From the NCBI RefSeq assembly GCF_022484265.1, contig NZ_JAKVLR010000001.1, forward strand, positions 1,426,001 through 1,490,000: 64,000 nucleotides of DNA. The letters are read 5' to 3'. The translations under genes were made by a program, and so were the position numbers. Of this stretch, positions 8,687 to 17,253 are shown in pieces (positions within the stretch are counted from its first letter, which is position 1; each line of letters opens with the position of its first letter). Source of the stretch: Companilactobacillus sp. Lineage in GTDB: Bacteria > Bacillota > Bacilli > Lactobacillales > Lactobacillaceae. The notes below the pieces were generated by a model that had not been told where the DNA came from, did no database searches, and saw only the letters and a program-made list of their open reading frames with translations.

Positions 8687-11600
8687 TCCACTTAACCTCC
8701 TTGAGTTTTCTAACATTTACGTATAAGTCTCTTTGATTACCAATTGGTCCATAGTAATTGAAGCCATAACTCAATTGACCGTAGCCTCCGACCATTTGGG
8801 TTGGTTTGACGTGAATTTGAGTAGGTGCATTATGCGAACCACCACGATTACCAGTGATTGTTGAAAGTGGTTCTTCAATTTCCATGTCTTGTGCGTGGTA
8901 CATGTACATCGTGCCATCAGGCATTCTTTGCGAAACAACGGCTCTAGCAGTTACAACACCGTTCTTGTTGTATAGTTCGACCCAATCGTTATCTTCGACA
9001 TCGATCTTCTTGGCATCGTCTAAACTCAACCAAACTGTTGGACCACCTCTAAATAGTGTCAACATGTAAAGATTATCTTGATAAGTTGTATGGATATTCC
9101 ACTTACCATGTGGAGTTAGATAACGTAAAGTAACTTCTTTGTCAGCTTTTTCAACCTTGGTATCGGTTGGTGCCATTACGAATGGTGGCAAGGTTGGCTT
9201 GTAAGTTGCTAATTCTTCACCGTATTCTTCAAAGATCTCATGATCTAAGTAGAATGACTGTCTACCAGTAATAGTTCTAAATGGAACGTTACGTTCAATG
9301 TTGACTGAGAATGGTGAATATCTGTCGCCATTGTGCTTGGCACTAGTAAAGATCGGTGTTGGAATACCTTCGCGTGGTTGAATCGTGATATTTTGGAAGG
9401 TCATTTGTTTCTCTTCTTGACCTTCAGCAATATCAGACAATTTCTCGCCAGTGATCTCTTCGGCACTCTTCCAAGCTTTAACGGCAACATGTCCATTTGA
9501 TGCACTTGAGAGATGCAAGATTGCTTCGGCAACATTCTTATCTTCGTCAAGTTTTGGACAACCTTTTTCGATACCATCGTTGTAAGTTCCCAGAATATCC
9601 TTTAATTCGTCGTATTCATCAGAAACATCGTAGCTGTAGCCATTTGCTCCAACTTTTCCACGAGCGTTAGGTCCTAAGGAAATGAACTTGTCATAGATCT
9701 TTGTGTAGTCACGTTCGACTAATGAAAGACTAGGCATGGTCTTACCTGGAATAGCTTCGATCTCGCCTTTCTTCCAATCTTTGATCTGACCTAATGGTTG
9801 CGAGATCTCACCTTTAGAATCATGTCCAAGTGGTTGAGTCTTCAAATCGTATTTAACGCCAGTGAAGTATTTCTTAGCCATAGCTGAGAATTCTTTGGCG
9901 ATACCTTTGAAGGCTTGCCAGTCGCTCTTTGATTCCCAAAGTGGATCGACAGCTTTGTTGAATGGATGGATAAATGGATGCATATCAGTACTTGAAAGGT
10001 CTTCTTTTTCATACCAAGTTGCAGCTGGTAAAACGATATCTGAGTAAAGTGGCGTTGTGACCATTCTGAAATCAAAGGTTGTCACAAGGTCTAATTTACC
10101 GTCGATCGAATGATCATCCCATTCCATGTCTTGAGGTTTGAAGTTGCCGTTAGTCTTAGCTAACAAGCCATTTTCAGCCCCTAGCATATGACGCATGAAG
10201 TATTCTTGTCCCTTACCAGATGATGCAAATAAGTTAGATCTCCAAATGAACATCCCTTTAGGTTGGTTCTTATCTTCGTCCGGAGCTTCAGCAGCAAATT
10301 TCAAACTTCCGTCCATCAACTCTTTAACAACTTTTTTAGAAATTTCTTCTATATTACGTGTGTTATATTGGTCCACGAAATCCAAACTGTTGCGGTTGAA
10401 TTGTGGATACGATGGCATCCATCCTAATCTGATTGCCATTTGGTTATAGTCAGCTGGATGCTTGTAGCCATGTTCAATATGTTTAGTTGGTGACTTTTGA
10501 GCGGCGTTATCAAGTTCATCGTACTTCCATTGGTCACTGGCAAAGTAGAAGAATGAAGTACCTTGTTGTTGACGAGCGCCGCCCTTGTTCCAGTCGTTAG
10601 CAAAAGCTATGTTAGCCCAACCTTCAGCCGGACGTAATTTTTCTTGTCCAACGTAGTGAGCCCATCCACCACCTTGCACGCCGACACAACCACACAGTAG
10701 CAACATGTTGATTGCTGAACGATAAGTCATATCTGAATTGAACCAGTGGTTAACACCGGCACCAATAATGATCATTGATTTACCTTTTGTTTCAGCAGCA
10801 TTTTTAGCAAATTCGTTGGCGATCTGGACGATCATATCTTGTCTGACGCCGGTGATTTTTTCAGCCCAAGCTGGTGTGAACAAGCTGTCGGTATCGTTGT
10901 AGTCTTTAGCAGCATATGGATCAGCTTCAACTCTAGCAATACCATATTGAGCCATCAATAAATCATAAACGGTCGCGATTTTTTGCTTGCTACCATCTTT
11001 TAAGGTGATCTCACGATATGGGATCGTTCTTTGATAAATCGAATTACCAGAAGCATCAAAACTAGGCATATCGATGGTTTCGGTCTTGCCGCCGTCAATG
11101 AATGACAATTGTGGATCGATCTCATGACCATCATCAGCAGTCATATCAAGGTTCCACTTTTTGCCGCTTTCCCATCTTTGACCTAAGGTACCGTTTGGAA
11201 CAGTTAGTCGATCATTAGTTGAATCAAGCAAAACTGGTTTCCATTCGGCATTTTCAGTTTCGGCATCTGAGATATCAGAAATTCTGACAAAACGACCAGA
11301 AACCACGTGTTCAGGATTAGTTTCACTTTGATCAAGCATGATAACGAATGGTAAATCAGTGAATCTCTTCGAGTAATCAATAAAATAAGGAATTTGTTGT
11401 TTATTATAAAATTCATTCAAGATAACATGCGTGAATCCTTGTGCTAAAGCAGCGTCAGATCCAGGATGTGGAGCGAGCCAGTTATCAGCAAACTTAACGT
11501 TTTCAGCGTAGTCTGGAGAAATTGAAACTACCTTTGTTCCTTTATAACGTGCTTCAACCATGAAATGGGCATCCGGTGTTCTAGTCAATGGAACATTTGA

Positions 11601-12347
11601 ACCCCACATCATTAAGTATTGCGAGTTATACCAATCAGCTGATTCAGGAACATCAGTCTGTTCCCCCCAAACTTGTGGAGATGCTGGTGGAAGATCGGCA
11701 TACCAATCATAGAAACTAAGCATTTCTCCACCGATCATTGAGATGAATCTGGCACCTGATGCGTAACTAAGCATTGACATAGCTGGGATTGGTGAGAATC
11801 CAGCAATTCGATCAGGTCCATATTTTTTGATCGTATAGATCAACATAGCTGAGATCAATTCAGTCGCATCTGACCACTTAACTCTGATCAAACCACCATG
11901 ACCACGAACTGATTTGTATTCTTTAGTCTTTTCAGGATCAGTAACGATACTTTCCCAAGCATCAATTGGATTTTCGGCGTTCTTCTTAGCTTCGTCCCAC
12001 ATTCTCCATAAACGTTCACGAATATATGGATATTTAATTCTTAATGGGCTGTATTCATACCACGAAAAAGAAGCCCCACGAGGACAGCCACGTGGCTCAT
12101 ATTCTGGCATATTTGGTCCACAAGATGGGTAGTCAGTCGACTGATGCTCCCAAGTTACGACACCTTGTTTAACGTAAACGTTCCAACTACATGAACCGGT
12201 ACAGTTAACACCGTGAGTAGTCCGGACCACCTTATCGTGTGCCCAACGTTGTTTATATAATTTCTCCCAGCGACGAGAATTTTCTTCTAGTTGGGTGAAA
12301 TTACCATTAAACTTTTCAACTTTTTTAAAAAATTTTGATTTTAGCAT
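8676..12347 (-). CDS. narG: respiratory nitrate reductase alpha subunit (Mo-bisMGD) NarG
   Basis: This 1223-residue catalytic subunit reduces nitrate to nitrite on the cytoplasmic side. The N-terminal FS0 cluster motif begins HGVNCTGSC with the third and fourth ligands in SCGPNMPEYEPRGCPRG. WGSNVPLTRTPDAHF contains the aspartate that ligates molybdenum in NarG. The C-terminal molybdopterin-binding part is complete (SYGFNYYGPIGNQRD). There is no Tat signal, as in other cytoplasm-facing NarG. The start at 12347 has AGGGGA seven bases upstream; six more residues are possible from 12365. It heads the leftward transcript. Confidence 0.97.
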   Translation of the reverse strand: MLKSKFFKKVEKFNGNFTQLEENSRRWEKLYKQRWAHDKVVRTTHGVNCTGSCSWNVYVKQGVVTWEHQSTDYPSCGPNMPEYEPRGCPRGASFSWYEYSPLRIKYPYIRERLWRMWDEAKKNAENPIDAWESIVTDPEKTKEYKSVRGHGGLIRVKWSDATELISAMLIYTIKKYGPDRIAGFSPIPAMSMLSYASGARFISMIGGEMLSFYDWYADLPPASPQVWGEQTDVPESADWYNSQYLMMWGSNVPLTRTPDAHFMVEARYKGTKVVSISPDYAENVKFADNWLAPHPGSDAALAQGFTHVILNEFYNKQQIPYFIDYSKRFTDLPFVIMLDQSETNPEHVVSGRFVRISDISDAETENAEWKPVLLDSTNDRLTVPNGTLGQRWESGKKWNLDMTADDGHEIDPQLSFIDGGKTETIDMPSFDASGNSIYQRTIPYREITLKDGSKQKIATVYDLLMAQYGIARVEADPYAAKDYNDTDSLFTPAWAEKITGVRQDMIVQIANEFAKNAAETKGKSMIIIGAGVNHWFNSDMTYRSAINMLLLCGCVGVQGGGWAHYVGQEKLRPAEGWANIAFANDWNKGGARQQQGTSFFYFASDQWKYDELDNAAQKSPTKHIEHGYKHPADYNQMAIRLGWMPSYPQFNRNSLDFVDQYNTRNIEEISKKVVKELMDGSLKFAAEAPDEDKNQPKGMFIWRSNLFASSGKGQEYFMRHMLGAENGLLAKTNGNFKPQDMEWDDHSIDGKLDLVTTFDFRMVTTPLYSDIVLPAATWYEKEDLSSTDMHPFIHPFNKAVDPLWESKSDWQAFKGIAKEFSAMAKKYFTGVKYDLKTQPLGHDSKGEISQPLGQIKDWKKGEIEAIPGKTMPSLSLVERDYTKIYDKFISLGPNARGKVGANGYSYDVSDEYDELKDILGTYNDGIEKGCPKLDEDKNVAEAILHLSSASNGHVAVKAWKSAEEITGEKLSDIAEGQEEKQMTFQNITIQPREGIPTPIFTSAKHNGDRYSPFSVNIERNVPFRTITGRQSFYLDHEIFEEYGEELATYKPTLPPFVMAPTDTKVEKADKEVTLRYLTPHGKWNIHTTYQDNLYMLTLFRGGPTVWLSLDDAKKIDVEDNDWVELYNKNGVVTARAVVSQRMPDGTMYMYHAQDMEIEEPLSTITGNRGGSHNAPTQIHVKPTQMVGGYGQLSYGFNYYGPIGNQRDLYVNVRKLKEVKWNEG

Positions 12348-12427
12348 AAGCAATTCCCCTACCAATATCCTAATTTATCAATACTTTTGTATATATTAAA
12401 TTTAGCACGTATCCTAATTGACTTCGA

Positions 12428-12443
12428 TTGGGAATTTCCCTAA
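12428..12443. promoter_or_regulatory. GGGAATTTCCC palindrome between narG and moeB, candidate NreC-type site
   Basis: The divergent region contains TTGGGAATTTCCCTAA. Read from the narG side it gives TAGGG, five bases, then CCCAA. The staphylococcal NreC motif is described as TAGGG-N4-CCCTA, so this site is close but has a 5-bp spacer and one altered base. A TATATT hexamer at 12459-12464 could be the -10 element for the moeB arm, which would put the palindrome near -35. No clear -35 was found for either arm. The assignment to NreC is an inference from the nreBC genes nearby. Confidence 0.5.
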
Positions 12444-12478
12444 CCTTTTGTGTAAACGTATATTTGGAGGGAATGAAA

Positions 12479-13219
12479 ATGGTTACTAGTAGATACGATC
12501 GACAGTTAAAAGTGGAACAAATTGGAACCAAAGGACAAGCACGTTTTGAAAAAGCTAGCGTGTTGGTCATTGGCGTTGGTGGGATCGGAAGCTTTGTTGC
12601 TTCTGAACTAGTTAAAGCCGGAATCGGCACGATCACCTTGGTGGATTACGACAAGGTCGAATTTACCAACCTGCATCGACAAAACCTTTATACCGAAGCC
12701 GATGTCGAAAATGGTCTAGAAAAATTGATCGCCATTGGTCGTCATTTACGGGCAGCCAACAGTACCGTTAAGATCATTGAAAAAAGTCAGAAATTTTCTG
12801 GCGCTTTACTAGACGAGGTCAATTACGACTTAGTGATCGACTGCGTTGACAATTTCCCAACTAAATATCAAATCAACGAAGAATGCTTCAAGCGAAACAT
12901 CCCTCACATTTTTGCCACCTGTGGAGCTAATCAAGGACAGGTCATGTTCATGCAGTCGCAAGAAAACGCCTGCCTAGAATGCTTGTATCCTAAACAAGAC
13001 ATTGCAAAACTCGGTCTATCTGCCAACATCGGCAATAACCCAATGATCGTCGCTATCACCGGAAGTCTTGAAGCATCAATGGCTTTGAAATTCTTGACAC
13101 GTCCCGAAACAGTTAATCCCGAGAATTTAATGGTGATCGACAACTGGAATTTTGATTTCCGCAAAGTTCACGTTCATCGCCGTGCCAAATGCCCACTTCA
13201 TGGAGGTTTAAATTCATAA
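12479..13219 (+). CDS. moeB: MoeB/ThiF-type adenylyltransferase for MoaD
   Basis: This 246-residue E1-like enzyme has the nucleotide motif GVGGIGSF near residue 30, the R-Q-N segment HRQNLY, and two cysteine pairs (CLECLYP and a C-terminal CPLHGG) that would hold zinc only in part. It should adenylate the MoaD C-terminus. The start at 12479 has GGAGG eight bases upstream; the ATG six bases earlier is too close to that site. It heads the rightward arm and its stop overlaps the moaB start as TAATG. Confidence 0.88.
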   Translation: MVTSRYDRQLKVEQIGTKGQARFEKASVLVIGVGGIGSFVASELVKAGIGTITLVDYDKVEFTNLHRQNLYTEADVENGLEKLIAIGRHLRAANSTVKIIEKSQKFSGALLDEVNYDLVIDCVDNFPTKYQINEECFKRNIPHIFATCGANQGQVMFMQSQENACLECLYPKQDIAKLGLSANIGNNPMIVAITGSLEASMALKFLTRPETVNPENLMVIDNWNFDFRKVHVHRRAKCPLHGGLNS

Positions 13220-13686
13220 TGATCGATTTTGGAATAATTACCGTCAGCGATACTCGGACAGAAGAGACTGACAAATCCGGCCAATATCTTCAGGATAAAT
13301 TAAGCTCCGAGGGTCATAATTTTCTTCAAAAATATATTGTTAAAGATGACTCAAAAGAAATAATTCAGGCGTACAATAAAATGGTAAATACCAGCAGCAA
13401 ATTAATTTTAGTAAACGGCGGAACCGGAATTGCTGTACGCGATGTCACCATTGAAACGTTGGAACCACAATTTGTGAAAGTCATTCCTGGCTTTGGCGAA
13501 TACTTCCGCCGGATCAGTTTTGACGAAATTGGCACTAAGGCTTTAGCTTCTGGTGCAACCGCTGGCATAACTAGCAATGATCAGTTGTGTTACTTATTGC
13601 CTGGTTCAACTAACGCCTGTAAGACCGCTTTAGAGCAAGTGATCCTACCCGATTTAACACACTTGATTAAGGAGATAACGAAATAA
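13219..13686 (+). CDS. moaB: molybdenum cofactor biosynthesis protein MoaB (MogA-type adenylation)
   Basis: This 155-residue MPT-binding-domain protein carries the LVNGGTG motif near residue 68 and a GVTG-like SGATAGITSN loop. MoaB/MogA proteins adenylate molybdopterin before metal insertion by MoeA. The start at 13219 (TAATG) is favoured over an upstream in-frame one at 13189, since it overlaps the moeB stop by one base and is preceded by GGAGGT. The same TAATG junction links it to moeA. Confidence 0.9.
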   Translation: MIDFGIITVSDTRTEETDKSGQYLQDKLSSEGHNFLQKYIVKDDSKEIIQAYNKMVNTSSKLILVNGGTGIAVRDVTIETLEPQFVKVIPGFGEYFRRISFDEIGTKALASGATAGITSNDQLCYLLPGSTNACKTALEQVILPDLTHLIKEITK

Positions 13687-14915
13687 TGTACACACCAGTT
13701 GATAACCGAAATGCGATTTCCATCGATGCAGCTCGAAAACTCATCGAAGAAAATATTCAACCGCTCACTTTAAGAACTGAAGAGATCAAGACCAGCGATG
13801 CCAATCATCGTGTGATTGCTGAAGACGTCAAAGCTAATCACGACCTGCCAACATTTCGTCGTTCAGGTTACGATGGCTTTGCCTGTCTTGAAAAAGACCT
13901 CGACAAATTTCCAGTTCAACTTAAAGTTGTCGGCGACATCCCAGCTGGAGCAAATTTCGACCGTCCCTTAGTTTCTGGCGAAGCTGTCCGTATCATGACC
14001 GGAGGTTATGTGCCAGACGGTGCCGATGTGGTCGTAATGTTAGAAACTACAAAGATGCTCGACGATGACACTTTGGAAATTTCTGAACGTCAAAAGCGTG
14101 ACAACATTACTCAGATCGGTACTTTCTTTAAACAAGGCGATACTCTGTTAGCTAAAAACACCGAGATCAATCCCGGCGGCATTAGCTTGCTGAGTGCCTT
14201 CGACATTCAAACTATTACCGTTTATAAAAAGCCTAGAGTCGGAATCATCACCACTGGTTCAGAGTTGCTTCAGCCAGGAGACGAAATCGTCAACGGTAAA
14301 ATTTTTAACAGCAATGGTCCTTTGATCAAAGCACTTTGCCAAGAAAATGGCGCTGAAGTGGTCGGATATACACAGATCAAAGACGACCCTGAGTTGTTGA
14401 AAAATGCGATTTCTGATCTACAAGGCAAGTGCGATGTTATTTTGACTGACGGCGGCGTTTCAGTCGGCGACTTCGATATCATTGCTGACTTAGCTAAATC
14501 AGCTGACAAAATGCTCTTCAACAAGTTGGAGATGCGTCCCGGTTCTGTTACGACTTCCTTTATCGACAAAGGAATCATCTACTTTGGACTTTCCGGAAAT
14601 CCTGGAGCTTGTTTTACCGGATTTTATCTCTACGTCGAATATGCTTTGCGTTTGCTTGAAAAGCAACAATCACGCTGCAGGCAATGCTTAGGTACATTAA
14701 ACGAAGAATATACTAAAACTAATATGTATGACCGAATCTTACGAGGCCAGTATCGAATCGACCAAGATCACATCGAAATCGGACGTGTTGGTGGCGACCA
14801 ATCCGATAACTTGAATAATTTGCAACGTGCTACTTGTTTGTTCGAGATCCCTCGTGGCGACTCGATCACTCCTAAAGGAAGCGTCTTGAGAACATGGTTG
14901 CTACCTTTCAAATAA
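13686..14915 (+). CDS. moeA: molybdopterin molybdenumtransferase MoeA
   Basis: This 409-residue protein has the MoeA order: N-terminal regions I/II (DLPTFRRSGYDGFACLEK, with PDGADVVVMLE), a central MPT-binding domain (GIITTGSELLQPGDEI, then DGGVSVGDFDII and GLSGNPGACFTGF) and a C-terminal beta-barrel. It inserts molybdate into adenylylated molybdopterin. The usual DVPP region is changed to DLPT. Start and stop are fused to moaB and mobB by overlaps of 1 and 22 bp. Confidence 0.94.
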   Translation: MYTPVDNRNAISIDAARKLIEENIQPLTLRTEEIKTSDANHRVIAEDVKANHDLPTFRRSGYDGFACLEKDLDKFPVQLKVVGDIPAGANFDRPLVSGEAVRIMTGGYVPDGADVVVMLETTKMLDDDTLEISERQKRDNITQIGTFFKQGDTLLAKNTEINPGGISLLSAFDIQTITVYKKPRVGIITTGSELLQPGDEIVNGKIFNSNGPLIKALCQENGAEVVGYTQIKDDPELLKNAISDLQGKCDVILTDGGVSVGDFDIIADLAKSADKMLFNKLEMRPGSVTTSFIDKGIIYFGLSGNPGACFTGFYLYVEYALRLLEKQQSRCRQCLGTLNEEYTKTNMYDRILRGQYRIDQDHIEIGRVGGDQSDNLNNLQRATCLFEIPRGDSITPKGSVLRTWLLPFK

Positions 14916-15376
14916 TCGGGCACAAGAAGAGCGGCAAGACCACTCTGATCAATGATTTTTTAAAAATTGGTCAACAACTTGGCTACGAAATGGCGGTAAT
15001 AAAACATACGCATGGACCTGTCGATATTCCGAGAAATACTGATACTGGCAAATTTTATGAACATTCAAACGACGTGCTGTTGATCAATGACACGCAAACG
15101 ATTCACTATCAACGAAACATTCAACAATCAGCCTTAGCCCAGATCAGGCAGATGCAAAATACTACTAAAGCTGATTTTTTGATCATCGAGGGGCTAAAAG
15201 AACTTGACTACCCTAAGATCGCACTACTCAAAAAAGACGAAACGCCGGCTGTATTTGGGGAAATCAGCCAGATCAAACGTTTCGTCTCGATTCAACAAAC
15301 TACTACTGAAGATCTTTTATCGGTGATGGACTTAGATGTTAGAAAAGAATTCATTACCAAGTTTTTGAGGGAATAA
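14894..15376 (+). CDS. mobB: molybdopterin-guanine dinucleotide biosynthesis GTPase MobB
   Basis: This 160-residue P-loop protein has GHKKSGKT at residues 9-16, and a Walker B-like DFLIIEGLKEL near residue 95, the MobB signature. MobB binds GTP and assists MobA in making the guanine dinucleotide form of the cofactor used by NarG. It begins 22 bp before moeA stops and ends 2 bp before mobA, so the three are translated as one block. Confidence 0.9.
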   Translation: MVATFQIIGHKKSGKTTLINDFLKIGQQLGYEMAVIKHTHGPVDIPRNTDTGKFYEHSNDVLLINDTQTIHYQRNIQQSALAQIRQMQNTTKADFLIIEGLKELDYPKIALLKKDETPAVFGEISQIKRFVSIQQTTTEDLLSVMDLDVRKEFITKFLRE

Positions 15377-15378
15377 AT

Positions 15379-15936
15379 ATGACAGACGGCTTAATTTTAG
15401 CAGGTGGGAAATCTACCAGATACCAAAGCGACAAGGCTTTGGCTCACTTCAACACCCGTGTTTTGACTAACGTTGAATACACGGCCGAACAGCTTTTACC
15501 ATTCGTTGATCGATGCTTTGTTTCGACCAACAAGAACAACAATCACGAGATACGTCAGCTTTTTTACGATGTCAATCGACTCGCAGTCATTCAAGACCAA
15601 GAGCCCTTAGTTGACCGTGGACCAATCTCGGCTCTTTGGTCATACTTTCAAATGACTGGCAAAAGTCAGGCCGACTTAATGGTCCTAGCCACGGATTATA
15701 AAAATATCAATCCGACTGTGCTAAAATTAATTAGCGACAAAAGCGCTTACATACAGTGTGGGGATCAACCTCACTATACGATCTGTCACATCCAAATCAG
15801 TGAAAATGATTTTCGAAGACAGCTAAGAAACCGACGTTTCCGTTGGCGTGACGTTCTGGAAACAGCCCATTGCGACACTGTATATATTGCAAATTTTAAT
15901 CTTAAAAATATCAACTATCAGGAGGATCTACAATGA
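15379..15936 (+). CDS. mobA: molybdenum cofactor guanylyltransferase MobA
   Basis: This 185-residue nucleotidyltransferase starts with the family motif LILAGGKSTRYQSDKAL (residues 5-21) and has a metal-binding aspartate region (VLATDYKNI, where many homologues have CDxP). It should link GMP to Mo-molybdopterin to give the bis-MGD that NarG needs. Its sequence is closer to the short Firmicute forms than to E. coli MobA. The last codons overlap the next gene as ATGA. Confidence 0.85.
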   Translation: MTDGLILAGGKSTRYQSDKALAHFNTRVLTNVEYTAEQLLPFVDRCFVSTNKNNNHEIRQLFYDVNRLAVIQDQEPLVDRGPISALWSYFQMTGKSQADLMVLATDYKNINPTVLKLISDKSAYIQCGDQPHYTICHIQISENDFRRQLRNRRFRWRDVLETAHCDTVYIANFNLKNINYQEDLQ

Positions 15937-16181
15937 AAAATAAATCTGACATGACTGATGGCGACTTTCAAAAATTGATCCGTATTTGTATGAACGACTT
16001 GTCGATCCAACGTACTCTATTGGAGAACGACATGCAGGAACAACGCGATGATCTGCGGACTCTAGAACAAGACGAAGCCATCGATAAATTAGAACGTCGC
16101 ATCATGCTGATCAAAAAAGATTACGAACATTATGCTGAATTTTTAGATCCAGCTTTTTCAAAAGAAGAAATTCAATATTAG
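15933..16181 (+). CDS. unknown small charged protein in the Mo-cofactor/nre operon
   Basis: This 82-residue acidic, helix-rich protein has no family that I recognise. It has an excellent ribosome site (AGGAGG seven bases before the ATG), overlaps the mobA stop by 4 bp and ends 12 bp before nreB. In staphylococci the gene at this place in the nre cluster is nreA, a GAF nitrate receptor of about 150 residues. This product is much shorter and shows no GAF features, so it is not called NreA. Its predicted coiled-coil stretch (roughly residues 25-70) suggests a binding partner. Confidence 0.75.
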   Translation: MKNKSDMTDGDFQKLIRICMNDLSIQRTLLENDMQEQRDDLRTLEQDEAIDKLERRIMLIKKDYEHYAEFLDPAFSKEEIQY

Positions 16182-16193
16182 AGATGATAAACC

Positions 16194-17246
16194 ATGAAAA
16201 ATAGCGATAGCCTTTGGATTCAAAAAAATTTTTTGGACTCACCAGACGCTACTTTGATCGTCAAAGGTGACAAAGTTGTCATAGTAAATAATGCCGCCCA
16301 AGAATTGATCCATGGATTAAATTTAGACGTTAATTACTTGATTCAACTAGTCCAGACCGATATGGCAGAAAACCAATCAAAAACTAACAACTGTTTCAAT
16401 TGTGTCGTGAAGGAAACCATGCATCACAACTCCATTCCCATCGACATAATGGATACAGCCCAATTGCAGAAATTAACTTTTTCACTCGATTATTACTTGA
16501 TCGATGACGAAGAAGACGTCTACTCGATCGTGATCAGAAATAATGCCGCTAAAGATCGTTTAAAGAATATGGAAGACAACCATGATATCGTCAGAAAGAT
16601 CAACCGGACGCAAGAAAACGAACGAAAGCGGATCTCAGAAGACTTACACGATAGCGTCGCTCAATCAGTTTATTCTTCGATCATGACGCTAAATCGGATG
16701 AAGACTGGCGACACTCAGCAAGATAAGATGATCTCGCAAGTTCAAGAACAATTAAGAGGGACTCTGAGCGATATCAAAGGACTAGCCGTCGATGTTCGTC
16801 CGGCAGTTTTGGATAACTTCGGTTTGACAGCAGCCATCCATGCTTTAGTAAAACGGATGCAACCTAGTACCGATATTGAGCTAGATTTTATCGATCGTAG
16901 CGGCGACTTATCATTTCTGTCAGATGATATTCAGACCACTTTGTATCGGATCGTTCAAGAAGCAGTGACGAATGCCATCAAGCATTCAGAAGCAGAAACT
17001 ATCGTCATCATGCTCGTTGCCCATAAAAATAAGATCTCGCTAGAGGTCATTGATGACGGTATTGGCTTTAATATGTACACCAAAGATTCTTACAATGGAT
17101 CATCGCTAGGAATGATCAACATGAATGAACGTGTAAAATCCCTAAACGGATATTTCCTAGTCGATTCCAAAAAAGACGAAGGTACTACTATCACCGCAGA
17201 ATTTCCTTATGAAAACATTACGGAGCCGACTAAAAACGAGGACTGA
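16194..17246 (+). CDS. nreB: NreB-like sensor histidine kinase with only two sensor cysteines
   Basis: This 350-residue soluble kinase has a PAS-like sensor (residues 1-125), a HisKA_3 dimer domain with EDLHDSVAQSVYS (phospho-His at about 152), and an HATPase_c domain (QEAVTNAIKHSE, DDGIGF). It resembles staphylococcal NreB, which senses oxygen with a [4Fe-4S] cluster held by four PAS cysteines. Here only CFNC (Cys67, Cys70) remains and the whole protein has no other cysteine. It is expected to phosphorylate the regulator encoded 7 bp downstream. Confidence 0.88.
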   Translation: MKNSDSLWIQKNFLDSPDATLIVKGDKVVIVNNAAQELIHGLNLDVNYLIQLVQTDMAENQSKTNNCFNCVVKETMHHNSIPIDIMDTAQLQKLTFSLDYYLIDDEEDVYSIVIRNNAAKDRLKNMEDNHDIVRKINRTQENERKRISEDLHDSVAQSVYSSIMTLNRMKTGDTQQDKMISQVQEQLRGTLSDIKGLAVDVRPAVLDNFGLTAAIHALVKRMQPSTDIELDFIDRSGDLSFLSDDIQTTLYRIVQEAVTNAIKHSEAETIVIMLVAHKNKISLEVIDDGIGFNMYTKDSYNGSSLGMINMNERVKSLNGYFLVDSKKDEGTTITAEFPYENITEPTKNED

Positions 17247-17253
17247 TTAAAAC

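Noticed and set aside
9842..10449. Internal ORFs on both strands within narG
   Set aside because: Shadows of the strongly supported narG frame.
15933..16181. NreA nitrate receptor
   Set aside because: It is about half the expected length and shows no GAF pattern.
16194..17246. Full four-cysteine NreB oxygen sensor
   Set aside because: Only two cysteines occur in the whole protein.
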